From Paraburkholderia phenazinium (GTDB taxonomy: Bacteria > Pseudomonadota > Gammaproteobacteria > Burkholderiales > Burkholderiaceae): a stretch of DNA of 64,000 nt. This document shows positions 27,027-35,568 of the stretch, in pieces. The stretch lies in assembly GCF_900100735.1 (NCBI RefSeq), contig NZ_FNCJ01000017.1, forward strand, positions 109,094 to 173,093, read 5' to 3'. Position 1 is the first letter of the stretch, and each line of letters opens with the position of its first letter. A model generated the notes under the pieces. It was not told the DNA's origin. It was given only the letters and a program-made list of their open reading frames with translations, and searched no databases. The position numbers were made by a program, and so were the translations under genes.

Positions 27027-28913
27027 ATGTTCCGACAAAAAGCCGCATGGCTGTCTTTCAGTGCCTTCCTGTTCGACTTATGCGCAGTCGCAGGTACCTG
27101 GCTTGCGTCCTATGTAATTCGCTTCAACGGGGCTCTTCCGCCCGAGTTTTGGACCGGCTCGCTAAGAGCGGTCATGTGGGTTCTTCCTATCTACGGGATC
27201 GCGTTTCGCGTATTTGGCCTGTATCGAGGCATGTGGGTGTTCGCGAGCTTGCCCGACCTGATGCGAATTTCGAAGTCGGTCGTTTCGGCGGCGCTCGTCG
27301 TTATGATCGTGTCAGTGATGGTTCAGCCCACGCCGATCATTCCGCGCTCGGTCCTGATCGTTTCGCCCCTGCTGCTGTTCCTCGTCATGGGCGGTTCTCG
27401 AGCGCTTTACCGCGCGTCGAAAGAGTTTCGCCTTTACGGTGGCCTCATTTCCCAAGGCAAGCCAGTGATCGTGCTGGGAGCAGGCGGCGCGGGCGCAAGC
27501 CTTGCCCGGGAGCTGTCGCGTTCCAGCGAGTGGCGCCTCGTGGGTCTGCTTGACGACGATGCTTCCCGACATGGTCGCGAAATCTACGGTTACAAAGTTC
27601 TTGGTCCTATCAGCGATTTGCCTCGTTGGTCCGCAGAGCTCAAAGCGGATTACGCGATTATCGCGATCCCCTCGGCATCCATCGAGAACCAGCGTCGCGT
27701 TGCCACGCTTTGCGTGCGCGCCGGCGTCAAGGCCATGGTTTTGCCTGCGCTTACCACCCTTACCGAAGGGCAAGCGTTCATGTCGCGCGTTCGCCAGATC
27801 GATCTCGAGGATTTGCTGGGCCGGGACGAGGTGAAAATCGACATGTCGCATGTCGAGGCGTTGCTGCGTGAGCGCATCGTGATGGTCACCGGGGCGGGTG
27901 GCTCGATCGGCTCCGAGTTGTGCCGGCAGATTCTGCGTTTCAAGCCGGCACAGTTGGTCGTGTTTGACCTCTCAGAGTTCGCGATGTACAAATTGATCGA
28001 AGAGCTCCGCGAGCGCTACCCGGAGGTGTCGGTCATCCCGATCGTTGGCGATGCGAAAGATTCGCTGCTGCTTGACCAGGTCATGTCGCGTTATCTGCCG
28101 CACATCGTGTTCCATGCGGCCGCGTACAAGCACGTGCCATTGATGGAAGAGTTGAACGCATGGCAGGCGGTGCGTAACAACGTGCTTGGCACGTACCGTG
28201 TGGCCCGCTCCGCGATCCGTCACAACGTGAAGCATTTCGTGCTGATCTCGACCGACAAGGCCGTCAACCCAACCAATGTGATGGGTGCAAGCAAGCGGCT
28301 AGCTGAAATGGCGTGCCAGGCGTTGCAGCAGACCACCGAGCGCACGCAGTTCGAGACCGTTCGTTTCGGCAACGTGCTCGGTAGTGCAGGTAGCGTGATT
28401 CCAAAGTTCCAGCAACAGATCGCCAAGGGTGGCCCGGTGACGGTGACTCACCCTGAGATCACACGTTTTTTCATGACGATCCCCGAGGCATCGCAGCTCG
28501 TGCTCCAGGCATCGAGCATGGGACACGGTGGCGAAATTTTCATTCTGGACATGGGTGAACCCGTGCGGATCGTCGATCTGGCGCGTGACCTGATCCGCCT
28601 TTATGGCTTCACCGAGGAACAGATTCGCATCGAGTTCAGCGGGCTGCGTCCGGGTGAGAAACTCTACGAAGAGCTGCTTGCGTGTGACGAGACGACAACG
28701 CGCACGCCGCATCCGAAGCTGCGTATTGCACGCGCGAGAGAGGCGTCGGAGCATCTGCTGGACGAACTGCTGCCATGGCTGATGCAGCACCGGGTATTGG
28801 CTGACGACGAAGTGCGCCGGGACTTGCGGCGCTGGGTGCCCGAATACCAGCCCGCTACGGCGCAGGTTCTTCAGAGTGTGCCTTCAGTAGCGCGGGTTCA
28901 TGCTTCGCGCTGA
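27027..28913 (+). CDS. Membrane nucleoside-diphosphate sugar 4,6-dehydratase (WbpM-like), copy 2
   Basis: 628-residue protein with four N-terminal helices, a first Rossmann domain (VIVLGAGGAGASLA) and a dehydratase domain with TGAGGSIGSEL and the STDKAVNPTNVMGASKR catalytic segment (Ser-Met-Lys). The ATG at 27027 has GGAG 13 nt upstream. It belongs to the same family as the gene at 10825 but is clearly diverged. In related bacteria such a gene commonly ends the O-antigen locus, and a strong terminator follows. Confidence 0.9.
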   Translation: MFRQKAAWLSFSAFLFDLCAVAGTWLASYVIRFNGALPPEFWTGSLRAVMWVLPIYGIAFRVFGLYRGMWVFASLPDLMRISKSVVSAALVVMIVSVMVQPTPIIPRSVLIVSPLLLFLVMGGSRALYRASKEFRLYGGLISQGKPVIVLGAGGAGASLARELSRSSEWRLVGLLDDDASRHGREIYGYKVLGPISDLPRWSAELKADYAIIAIPSASIENQRRVATLCVRAGVKAMVLPALTTLTEGQAFMSRVRQIDLEDLLGRDEVKIDMSHVEALLRERIVMVTGAGGSIGSELCRQILRFKPAQLVVFDLSEFAMYKLIEELRERYPEVSVIPIVGDAKDSLLLDQVMSRYLPHIVFHAAAYKHVPLMEELNAWQAVRNNVLGTYRVARSAIRHNVKHFVLISTDKAVNPTNVMGASKRLAEMACQALQQTTERTQFETVRFGNVLGSAGSVIPKFQQQIAKGGPVTVTHPEITRFFMTIPEASQLVLQASSMGHGGEIFILDMGEPVRIVDLARDLIRLYGFTEEQIRIEFSGLRPGEKLYEELLACDETTTRTPHPKLRIARAREASEHLLDELLPWLMQHRVLADDEVRRDLRRWVPEYQPATAQVLQSVPSVARVHASR

Positions 28914-28929
28914 TTGAGCGTGATGCCTG

Positions 28930-28977
28930 TTGCTGGCCGAAGAGCGGGTGCTTCGCTTCGGCCAGCAAGTGCATTTT
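28930..28977 (+). terminator. Rho-independent terminator after wbpM copy 2
   Basis: Perfect 13-bp stem (TTGCTGGCCGAAG at 28930-28942 with CTTCGGCCAGCAA at 28956-28968) and a 13-nt loop, then GTGCATTTTT. It ends the polysaccharide locus 17 nt after the stop codon. Confidence 0.8.
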
Positions 28978-29025
28978 TCACCTGTCAGGCGTCTACCGAA
29001 TCACTCGCTGTTGACGAGTTGTTCT

Positions 29026-29182
29026 CACCAAATGAAAGCGTTCCGCGGAAAGTTTTGGCGCGAGTGAGCCCCTTGTCCCATGGTGCTTAGCGCTTGGCAG
29101 CCCATTCTCAAAAACATCGAGCGACCCTGCGCTACGCCAATATTCGCGCGCTGCCCCCGCCACCAAATGAAAGCGTCCCGCG
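29026..29182. repeat. Pair of 22-bp direct repeats in a gene-free gap
   Basis: CACCAAATGAAAGCGTTCCGCG at 29026-29047 recurs at 29161-29182 with one mismatch (21 of 22). The copies are 135 bp apart in a gap (28978-29534) that holds no convincing gene. They may be the end of a mobile element, for example multiple terminal repeats, or a scar between the polysaccharide locus and the Tn7-like region. Confidence 0.5.
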
Positions 29183-29534
29183 CGCCGTGCGTATTGGGCT
29201 ACGCCGAAAATTGACCCTCTCTTGCGCTGGAGCGGTCGCGTCGAAAGTCGCTTATTTTTTAGCATCGACCGAGAGATTTGCGACAGCCAAAACTACTTCC
29301 GCCTGAGGCTTGTCACCCCCTCCCATTCAGCGCACGCGGCGGACTCCAAGTGCCGCTGGGCCAGCAAGTTAAGATATTGAAGTCCGCAGTCAAGTTTCTG
29401 ATGTCGAGCATCTTCAGTGACGACAGCGACTTCTTCGTTTCCCCGATGAGTGCGAGGGGTGGCAATCCGGCCACTTGACGCCCTTTTCACTGAGCGACCA
29501 CAGGGCCGGCGAGTCCCTCAGTGTAATGAGACTG

Positions 29535-30482
29535 CTAGCTTTCGTCTCCACTTGCGCTTGGGTCAAAGGCGTAATACATATCGCGCAAAATTTTCCCTAG
29601 CATTTGGTTCTTGTATTCTTCGGGGTCAAACCGAAGAAGGTCCGTGACTTCCATTTTTCTACCAAACAATTCGCTATACATATTAATACTATTTTTATTT
29701 AGGTCTCTTCTGTCCCGGATGAAGCGTTTGATTGTGGGTAGGTTTGCTGCGAATCGCTCCTTTAGTAGAAATGTTTCGATGGAGCGCTTCGCTATGGGCG
29801 ATTGGGTACGTGGCTGCACAGTACCAAACTCGCTCAGCAGCTTATCGTCATGCAATAGTTGGTCAAACGTATAGTTTCCGTTTGAAGAAACGATTTCGAA
29901 GCGTAACACGTCTTCATCAATATCTTCCAAAGGATGGAGATGTCGAGTTTTGAAAAAATTCTTAGTGCCCTTCAAACTTGAATTGCAAATGTAGCAGCTT
30001 GGAACAAGGTTATAGAGCGAAAGTGCGAGGTATGGATACTCAGCTTTAGGAAAAAAGTGGTCCAACGTTGGCCGGTAGCTACCCGTCGTTCCTACGACCG
30101 TGAAAGAGAATGCCTGATTGCAATATGGGCATATGGTGTTTCTCGCTTTCGCGCAGAGTTTATATGCAGACCAACGTTGGACGTTCTTCTGGCAGAACAA
30201 AGAATAATCGAATGCCTTCTTCGCGGAGCTGTTGAAATTTTTTACTTGTCCTTTCGACAGCGGCTTGCATGTGGACTCGGCGTCGGCAATGATGTCTCGC
30301 AATTTCTGCACATCGCCAGTCGCGAAATTTGGCAGATTCTTTTGAACAAATGCTCGAAACTGTGGCGACCTGATATAGCCTGCCTGGTTCGGCAGCTTCG
30401 TCAAAAGGCCTTCAAGGCGCTTAGTAACATACGCGTTGTGGTCGGTCTTCGCATCATCCCAAACATCGTGAATTGAAATCAT
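29535..30482 (-). CDS. ptuB: HNH endonuclease, Septu PtuB-like
   Basis: 315-residue protein. The HNH region starts near residue 135 with CPYCNQAF, then TLDHFFPKAEYPYLALS and YNLVPSCYICNSSLKG, giving the CxxC...DH...N...CxxC zinc/HNH pattern of Septu and retron-associated nucleases. Its start overlaps the end of the ATPase gene (ATGA). The pair ATPase+HNH is the Septu layout, in which the ATPase controls a DNA- or RNA-cleaving nuclease during phage infection. The activity is inferred. Confidence 0.78.
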   Translation of the reverse strand: MISIHDVWDDAKTDHNAYVTKRLEGLLTKLPNQAGYIRSPQFRAFVQKNLPNFATGDVQKLRDIIADAESTCKPLSKGQVKNFNSSAKKAFDYSLFCQKNVQRWSAYKLCAKARNTICPYCNQAFSFTVVGTTGSYRPTLDHFFPKAEYPYLALSLYNLVPSCYICNSSLKGTKNFFKTRHLHPLEDIDEDVLRFEIVSSNGNYTFDQLLHDDKLLSEFGTVQPRTQSPIAKRSIETFLLKERFAANLPTIKRFIRDRRDLNKNSINMYSELFGRKMEVTDLLRFDPEEYKNQMLGKILRDMYYAFDPSASGDES

Positions 30483-32080
30483 TCTTCGACACCCCGTTTG
30501 TATACTCTGCGCCGCTCGCGCAGCTTTTTCATTTCTCGCAGCAAGATTGGGTCGTCGATGATGCTCAGGAGGTGGTCGTCTATCTCGTTCGCCTCTCCTT
30601 CCTCTAATCGACCGATGCTTTCTTTGATTTTCCCGTGAGCGAAGGCTCCAAGCGACCCCGTTTCAAAGCTCGAGTTGACTATGTCTTCAAGCGAAGCAGC
30701 GAAGCTTCGAACCTCTACGTTATGCGACTCGGCCGGCTCGTCTTTCGTACTCAGTCTCGTGACGCAGTCGCGCGGAACGTCAGTAAGAAGCGAAGTTGAA
30801 TGAGAGCTTAGAATGAGCTGAAGGCTTTTGACCTCGGCAGCCCTTTTCATGCTTGACATCGTGAGGTCCAGCAGCCTTACGTACTCTCGTTGCCAAGCCG
30901 CATGAAGATAGATGTCGCCTTCGTCGAGAAGAACAAGGAACTTGCTCAAGCCTCTATCTTTCAGTTCATCGATTCCGCGGCGAATAGCAGAGAACTGGTA
31001 TAGGAGAGCCAGTTGCCCGGAACTGAAATTCTCCCAGACCAGTTCAGCGAGCCTAGAATGGGTCACGTTCAAGCGATACCGCTTGAGCGTTGCGTCATCG
31101 TCGACATAGACTGATTTTCCAACTCGGTCTCCAACCCTATAATTTCTCCATCTGTCTTCGTTCAGTAACAGATTGACCTTTTGCATAGCAAGGGTCTCAA
31201 GTTTCTTCGCAAGCCCTCCGTCTCGGACATTAGAGAGCGGCTCTCCGTCGAGAAAGTATCTTTGTAGAAACGCTTCAACAGGTACCGTCTTTTTTCTACT
31301 GGTGTTTATTACTTGTTCTAGTGCGGACAGAACGGGAATCACATGGCCCGCAAGATTTAAATCTATCAGCCTCTGAATTTCCAACATGAAGGCCGTCCCG
31401 ATTTCTTGAATTTGTCCCGGGACATCCTCGAAAGGTTCGGCATTGTTGCGTTCGGCTACCAAGTGAGAAGCGAATGCGTTCGTGAAATGACGCAGTACCG
31501 TCGGAGCAGACTTTAAAAATTCTGGAAACATTGAGCGTAGCCGCTGCTGACCAGCCGAAGCGTAAAGGACGCCCTTAGTTTTCTCTGATGTGGAAAGGTT
31601 GCTCAGAATAACTCGAGCGATTGCGGTCAGTATCATTGCCCGGTCGAAGCCGAGTACCACCATCGGCCGAAGTTTGAAACCTAGCTCCCGCCTGACCAGT
31701 TCATAATATTGGAAATCGACATCCAAGCCGCCTTCTAATTTTCCGTAGGAAGGTGTTGCGTCGTAGAAGTTTCGCGTGCTTTTGGGGAGGTTGACTCGGT
31801 AGGGAATTGGTGTGTAATAGACAACGCCATATTCCTGGCGGTGGTTCTTTTTTCGATAGGCTTCGGAATCGGAGTACCGTACGCCGACCTTCACTATCTG
31901 TTCAGTATCGTGAAACGCCCATGCGATTTGTCGTAAGACCCTCGTCTTACCTGCGCCGTTACATCCAATCAAGAGTGAGAAGCTGTCAACGCCGAAAAAA
32001 CCCCGAAACTTGCCCTTGCGCCGGTTGGATGGCGTCAGCAATTCTAGAGTGCATGAATCCAGGTGAATGCTCGATATCAT
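30479..32080 (-). CDS. ptuA: AAA/ABC-type ATPase, Septu PtuA-like
   Basis: 533 residues from MISSIHLDSCTL. Walker A is GCNGAGKT at residues 39-46, the ABC-like signature FSSGQLALL lies near residue 370, Walker B is FLVLLDEGDIYLH and the switch region is LILSSHSTSL. This is the OLD/RecF-like ATPase type of Septu and retron effectors. An AT-rich tract (GACTATAGGCTGTATATAAA) just upstream on the - strand could hold its own promoter. Further in-frame starts up to 32233 add an Arg-rich leader and are less likely. Confidence 0.78.
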   Translation of the reverse strand: MISSIHLDSCTLELLTPSNRRKGKFRGFFGVDSFSLLIGCNGAGKTRVLRQIAWAFHDTEQIVKVGVRYSDSEAYRKKNHRQEYGVVYYTPIPYRVNLPKSTRNFYDATPSYGKLEGGLDVDFQYYELVRRELGFKLRPMVVLGFDRAMILTAIARVILSNLSTSEKTKGVLYASAGQQRLRSMFPEFLKSAPTVLRHFTNAFASHLVAERNNAEPFEDVPGQIQEIGTAFMLEIQRLIDLNLAGHVIPVLSALEQVINTSRKKTVPVEAFLQRYFLDGEPLSNVRDGGLAKKLETLAMQKVNLLLNEDRWRNYRVGDRVGKSVYVDDDATLKRYRLNVTHSRLAELVWENFSSGQLALLYQFSAIRRGIDELKDRGLSKFLVLLDEGDIYLHAAWQREYVRLLDLTMSSMKRAAEVKSLQLILSSHSTSLLTDVPRDCVTRLSTKDEPAESHNVEVRSFAASLEDIVNSSFETGSLGAFAHGKIKESIGRLEEGEANEIDDHLLSIIDDPILLREMKKLRERRRVYKRGVEE

Positions 32081-32262
32081 TTTAGGGTGGTTTTTTATAT
32101 ACAGCCTATAGTCTACTGGTATTCGCTCATTATCGGACCGGCTTCGCATTAGGTGGCCGTTTGAGGAATAGCCTCGCGCTCGTGCTCGTGCTCGTGACGT
32201 TGGCGAGATGGTCGCCATCCGACGCGGAAGCACGAGCGTTTGTTGCCGACACAGCGCGCCGG

Positions 32263-34530
32263 CTAGAAGTCTATGTCTATCACTCGGCGGCTACTGCGTT
32301 GGTATTCCGTCTCCTGCATCACTGGCTGACGGGCCTCGATGTCAGTGGCAGACGTCTTTTGTGCTGAGCCCAGCACCGCGCGGGTGTGGGCCGCGCCGGC
32401 GTGCGCCTCTGCCGTCTTGCGAGCTCTTCTGTTGTTGACTGTCGGTGGCAAGCCTTCCACCGCCGCCATCCGCCTCTGCGTCGACTGGGAGACGCCTCCT
32501 CGTTTGACTGCCTGGTCGACGGTGAGGTGCAGCCGGCTTTTGTCTCTTTGCTTGTCAAGGTCCGCGAGGTCTCGCATCTGGATGTAATCACGGATGTCCG
32601 GAATGGCTATACCAAATTTCTCGATAGTCGGCTTGGTGGCCTCCAGTTCAACAAGATAACCATCATCGTCCCACAACGCATGAAGCTTCGATGTGAACAG
32701 TTCATAACCCGAAATCGGCATGGACTTCCCATTGTGCGTGGCTTCGTACTCAGCAGCTCTTCTCCGAAGCTCTTCGCAGCTGAACTCTCTCTTATCAAAG
32801 CTGACGACTCCGCCCGGCGCCGTCGCGTTGGGAGAGAAAGGCTTAGCGAGTCGGCGAATTATGGCCTCCTCCGTAAGGTCCCACTCTGCATCACCCGCAC
32901 GCATCGCGAAGTTGAACAGAAACAAGTGCTTTGGCACTGGCGGCACATCAGCCTCCGCCATTAAGCGATTCCGTGCTCGACGCATGTCCGCATTCAAGTT
33001 GTGCCTACTTATTGCAGTGAGAAGCGCCCGCATAAATTGCTCCAGCGTCAATGACGCTCCGGCAACTGCCGTTTTCAGCTTCTCGCGATTGCGCTTGCGC
33101 GCAGCATCTTTATCCGGACCCCTTCCCTTTACCGGTTCGCCATGGGTCGCGCCGATAAGGCCAGAGACTTCTTCCTGGAAATAGTCCATCATCTGTTCGA
33201 CGTCGCCCTTCGCCTTTCCCTCTCCGGGCACCGCCATCAGGAGTCGCTGTCGCATCCCGCCGACAAGTGCACGCTGCACTTTTTCGGAAATGCCTGCGCC
33301 GCGGTCTACGAAAACCGAACTCGGACAACCGTAGACCATCCCGTCTAAGTAAGACACGCCCCATCGCGACAGTTCGTCTTCTTTGTCCGTGCATGCACTG
33401 AAAACACATGCCAAATAGGAATCAGCGTCCTCGGGTCGGTAGGTCGCGTACCAGCCCAGAATCGCACGGCTCGAACGGTCAACTGCGAGCAGCACCGTGG
33501 GCTTCAATACATTGTTGATTCCAACAATGGAATCGCCGAAACGCAGGAAGCAGTCTGCCACAGTGCCGTCAATGTCCACTACATTGAGCTCGCCCTCCGC
33601 AATCTGTGCCGAATAGCCGCGCCCTTGCGGCGAAGCTCGAAGCCGAGCCAACTTCGCCTTCTCTTCGTGGAAGAGTGGTGTAACTTTTCTTACAGTGTTC
33701 CGCTCACTAGGCAACCTGCGAGGGTCCACGGCAAACACTTGCTTCTCGCCGTCGGAACCACGGTTGTGTCCCACCTGGCTCCGCAGAAAGCTTCGGGCAA
33801 TGCCCGTAATGGTAGCTCCGGGAACGTGTGCTTCGCGCTTGACGTATTTCTTCAACCTTTCGTATAGGTACGTTGGAAATTGCATGCGCGAGAGACGTGT
33901 CGACGGGTCGACAATTTCCGAGAAGGTCTTACGGCCCGACTCAATGAGGGTGCCGTCTTCACGCCTCGCTCCCAGGCGAGGCGCATCCGGAGCACCTTTG
34001 TCCCAGTTGCGAGGTACTAGCGCGAACTCGTGCCCACCGTAAAAAAGGTAGTGCTCGTAATATTTGCGCACCGTTTTTGCTGTACAGCCGAACTTAGTCG
34101 CCGCATTGAGGACGGCCGTTGAATACACGCCCTTGTCCTTAAACGGACCATCCCCAAAGACTCGGATGATGTGGTCTACTACTTCCCGCTTTTCTTTTAG
34201 CTCCAGCTGGTCGTCTTCGTCTCTGGGCGAGAATTCCGACATACCTTGCGGTATGCCGCATTCGTCGACGCGCCAGGCAAGCTCTCGCGTTCTGAGGTCA
34301 CGCATAGTCGCGACGGGAAGCGTCATCCTGTACTTTTTGGTATCGGGGTCACGATTAAGTCTAACGACACCGCTCTCGACCGAGCCCAACCGTACCAAGT
34401 AAACGCGCGTACTATCCTCCCCCAGATATCTGAGGAGCATGTGTGGCTGCTTTGGAACCGCCACATTAAGATTGGAAAATCTTGGGAACAATGCTATGGT
34501 CTTTACTTCGGATTCCATATTATTCATCAT
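32263..34530 (-). CDS. tnsB: Tn7-like DDE transposase, TnsB-like
   Basis: 755-residue transposase. After an N-terminal DNA-binding region (HTH-like GCTAKTVRKYYEHYL near residue 155) comes an RNase H-like core. The likely DDE residues are Asp in NVVDIDGT (about 321), Asp in VFVDRGAG (about 409) and Glu in KGDVEQM (about 445), 36 residues apart. All three are present. It cuts and joins the 3' transposon ends. Start ATG at 34530; a TTG three codons earlier is possible. It is the last gene of the tns operon rather than second. Confidence 0.85.
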   Translation of the reverse strand: MMNNMESEVKTIALFPRFSNLNVAVPKQPHMLLRYLGEDSTRVYLVRLGSVESGVVRLNRDPDTKKYRMTLPVATMRDLRTRELAWRVDECGIPQGMSEFSPRDEDDQLELKEKREVVDHIIRVFGDGPFKDKGVYSTAVLNAATKFGCTAKTVRKYYEHYLFYGGHEFALVPRNWDKGAPDAPRLGARREDGTLIESGRKTFSEIVDPSTRLSRMQFPTYLYERLKKYVKREAHVPGATITGIARSFLRSQVGHNRGSDGEKQVFAVDPRRLPSERNTVRKVTPLFHEEKAKLARLRASPQGRGYSAQIAEGELNVVDIDGTVADCFLRFGDSIVGINNVLKPTVLLAVDRSSRAILGWYATYRPEDADSYLACVFSACTDKEDELSRWGVSYLDGMVYGCPSSVFVDRGAGISEKVQRALVGGMRQRLLMAVPGEGKAKGDVEQMMDYFQEEVSGLIGATHGEPVKGRGPDKDAARKRNREKLKTAVAGASLTLEQFMRALLTAISRHNLNADMRRARNRLMAEADVPPVPKHLFLFNFAMRAGDAEWDLTEEAIIRRLAKPFSPNATAPGGVVSFDKREFSCEELRRRAAEYEATHNGKSMPISGYELFTSKLHALWDDDGYLVELEATKPTIEKFGIAIPDIRDYIQMRDLADLDKQRDKSRLHLTVDQAVKRGGVSQSTQRRMAAVEGLPPTVNNRRARKTAEAHAGAAHTRAVLGSAQKTSATDIEARQPVMQETEYQRSSRRVIDIDF

Positions 34531-34566
34531 AGCTCTCAATTAAATTTAGGGGCGTTCGATTAAAAA

Positions 34567-35568
34567 CTACGGACGAATAAAATTTAGAGGCTCCGAGGGC
34601 GCGTAAGGGCAGCGCACATCCCACTTGAGATGCCCTAGGAATAAGGCAACTGCCAGCATCCGGAAGGATTTTTCCGCATCCCACTTCCGCCGCTTTCCAA
34701 CCATTTCAACGACGCGACGAGCGTTGCCCGTTGCCTTCGTTGCCAAAAGGTCATGGGCGAACAGTTCAGCGTCATCAACGAGGTTCTCTAACTCGGTGAG
34801 CTCCACATACTTCATATGTTCGAACATGCGCCGATAGCTGTTGTACTCAACGTCTGCGATGCTCAATTCGGTCATGACTTCGTGCGTCGCACACCATTCC
34901 GACAACCCCTTTTCCTCACGTTCATGTCTTGCTCGAACGCTGCGACGCCGACGGTGGGCCTCCGGCTTCGCCGAGACACCGTGATAAATGAGATAGGGGA
35001 TGCCGGGTATCCTCAGGGTGAGCATGAAGTCGATTGTCGCGAGTTCATTTCGCGGGAAAAGACGTCCTTCCCGGCAGTAGGCGAGGAATGCTTCTCGATT
35101 CCACTGGGGGTATTGCGTTCGTATCTCAACGACAAAGGGACACATTTCAAAGAACGCCAGAAGGCGTGCCTCGAGACTTGAGTGACACGCAACCTGGCCG
35201 CCAGCCTTAAAACTAAAGTGATAGCCAGCGATGCCGACACGGCTATCGCTGGCTTTTTTCCAGCACTCGAACTTAGGGGCGCTCAACACACCGCGCGGGT
35301 CAGTCTCGGGCAACGTGAGTGGCCATTGAAGCACGGGCCATCCTGCGAGATGGCGGAGGTGGAATTCCTGGCCGACATGCGATTTGACCTCGATGTCGCC
35401 GTGGTCAAGTTCAATGTTCTTCGGAAGAACGATGCCCATCGACCACGGATGCCATTCCGTCTCCCGCAGCCCGCTCGCAATGACGATGCCCCGCAGCTTT
35501 TTGCCCCTGGCCCGCGAGAATGATAGGTGCGAGCAGTCACCATTCAATCTCTGTTTTTTTCTATCCAT
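34567..35568 (-). CDS. tnsA: TnsA-like transposon end endonuclease
   Basis: 333 residues from MDRKKQRLNG. The TnsA/restriction-enzyme fold is supported by Glu133 in SSLEARLLAFFE, Asp180 in ATIDFMLTL and Lys201 in VSAKPE, matching the E-D-K catalytic series of TnsA. It cleaves the 5' strand so that the element moves by cut-and-paste. It overlaps the end of the upstream TniQ-like gene by 25 nt. The C-terminal helical region may contact TnsC. Retention of TnsA argues against a Tn5053-type copy-and-paste element. Confidence 0.82.
   Translation of the reverse strand: MDRKKQRLNGDCSHLSFSRARGKKLRGIVIASGLRETEWHPWSMGIVLPKNIELDHGDIEVKSHVGQEFHLRHLAGWPVLQWPLTLPETDPRGVLSAPKFECWKKASDSRVGIAGYHFSFKAGGQVACHSSLEARLLAFFEMCPFVVEIRTQYPQWNREAFLAYCREGRLFPRNELATIDFMLTLRIPGIPYLIYHGVSAKPEAHRRRRSVRARHEREEKGLSEWCATHEVMTELSIADVEYNSYRRMFEHMKYVELTELENLVDDAELFAHDLLATKATGNARRVVEMVGKRRKWDAEKSFRMLAVALFLGHLKWDVRCPYAPSEPLNFIRP

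Noticed and set aside
32170..32200. CTCGTG triplet repeat upstream of ptuA as a CRISPR-like or phase-variable tract
   Set aside because: Only about three short units are present and no gene frame depends on them with the chosen start.
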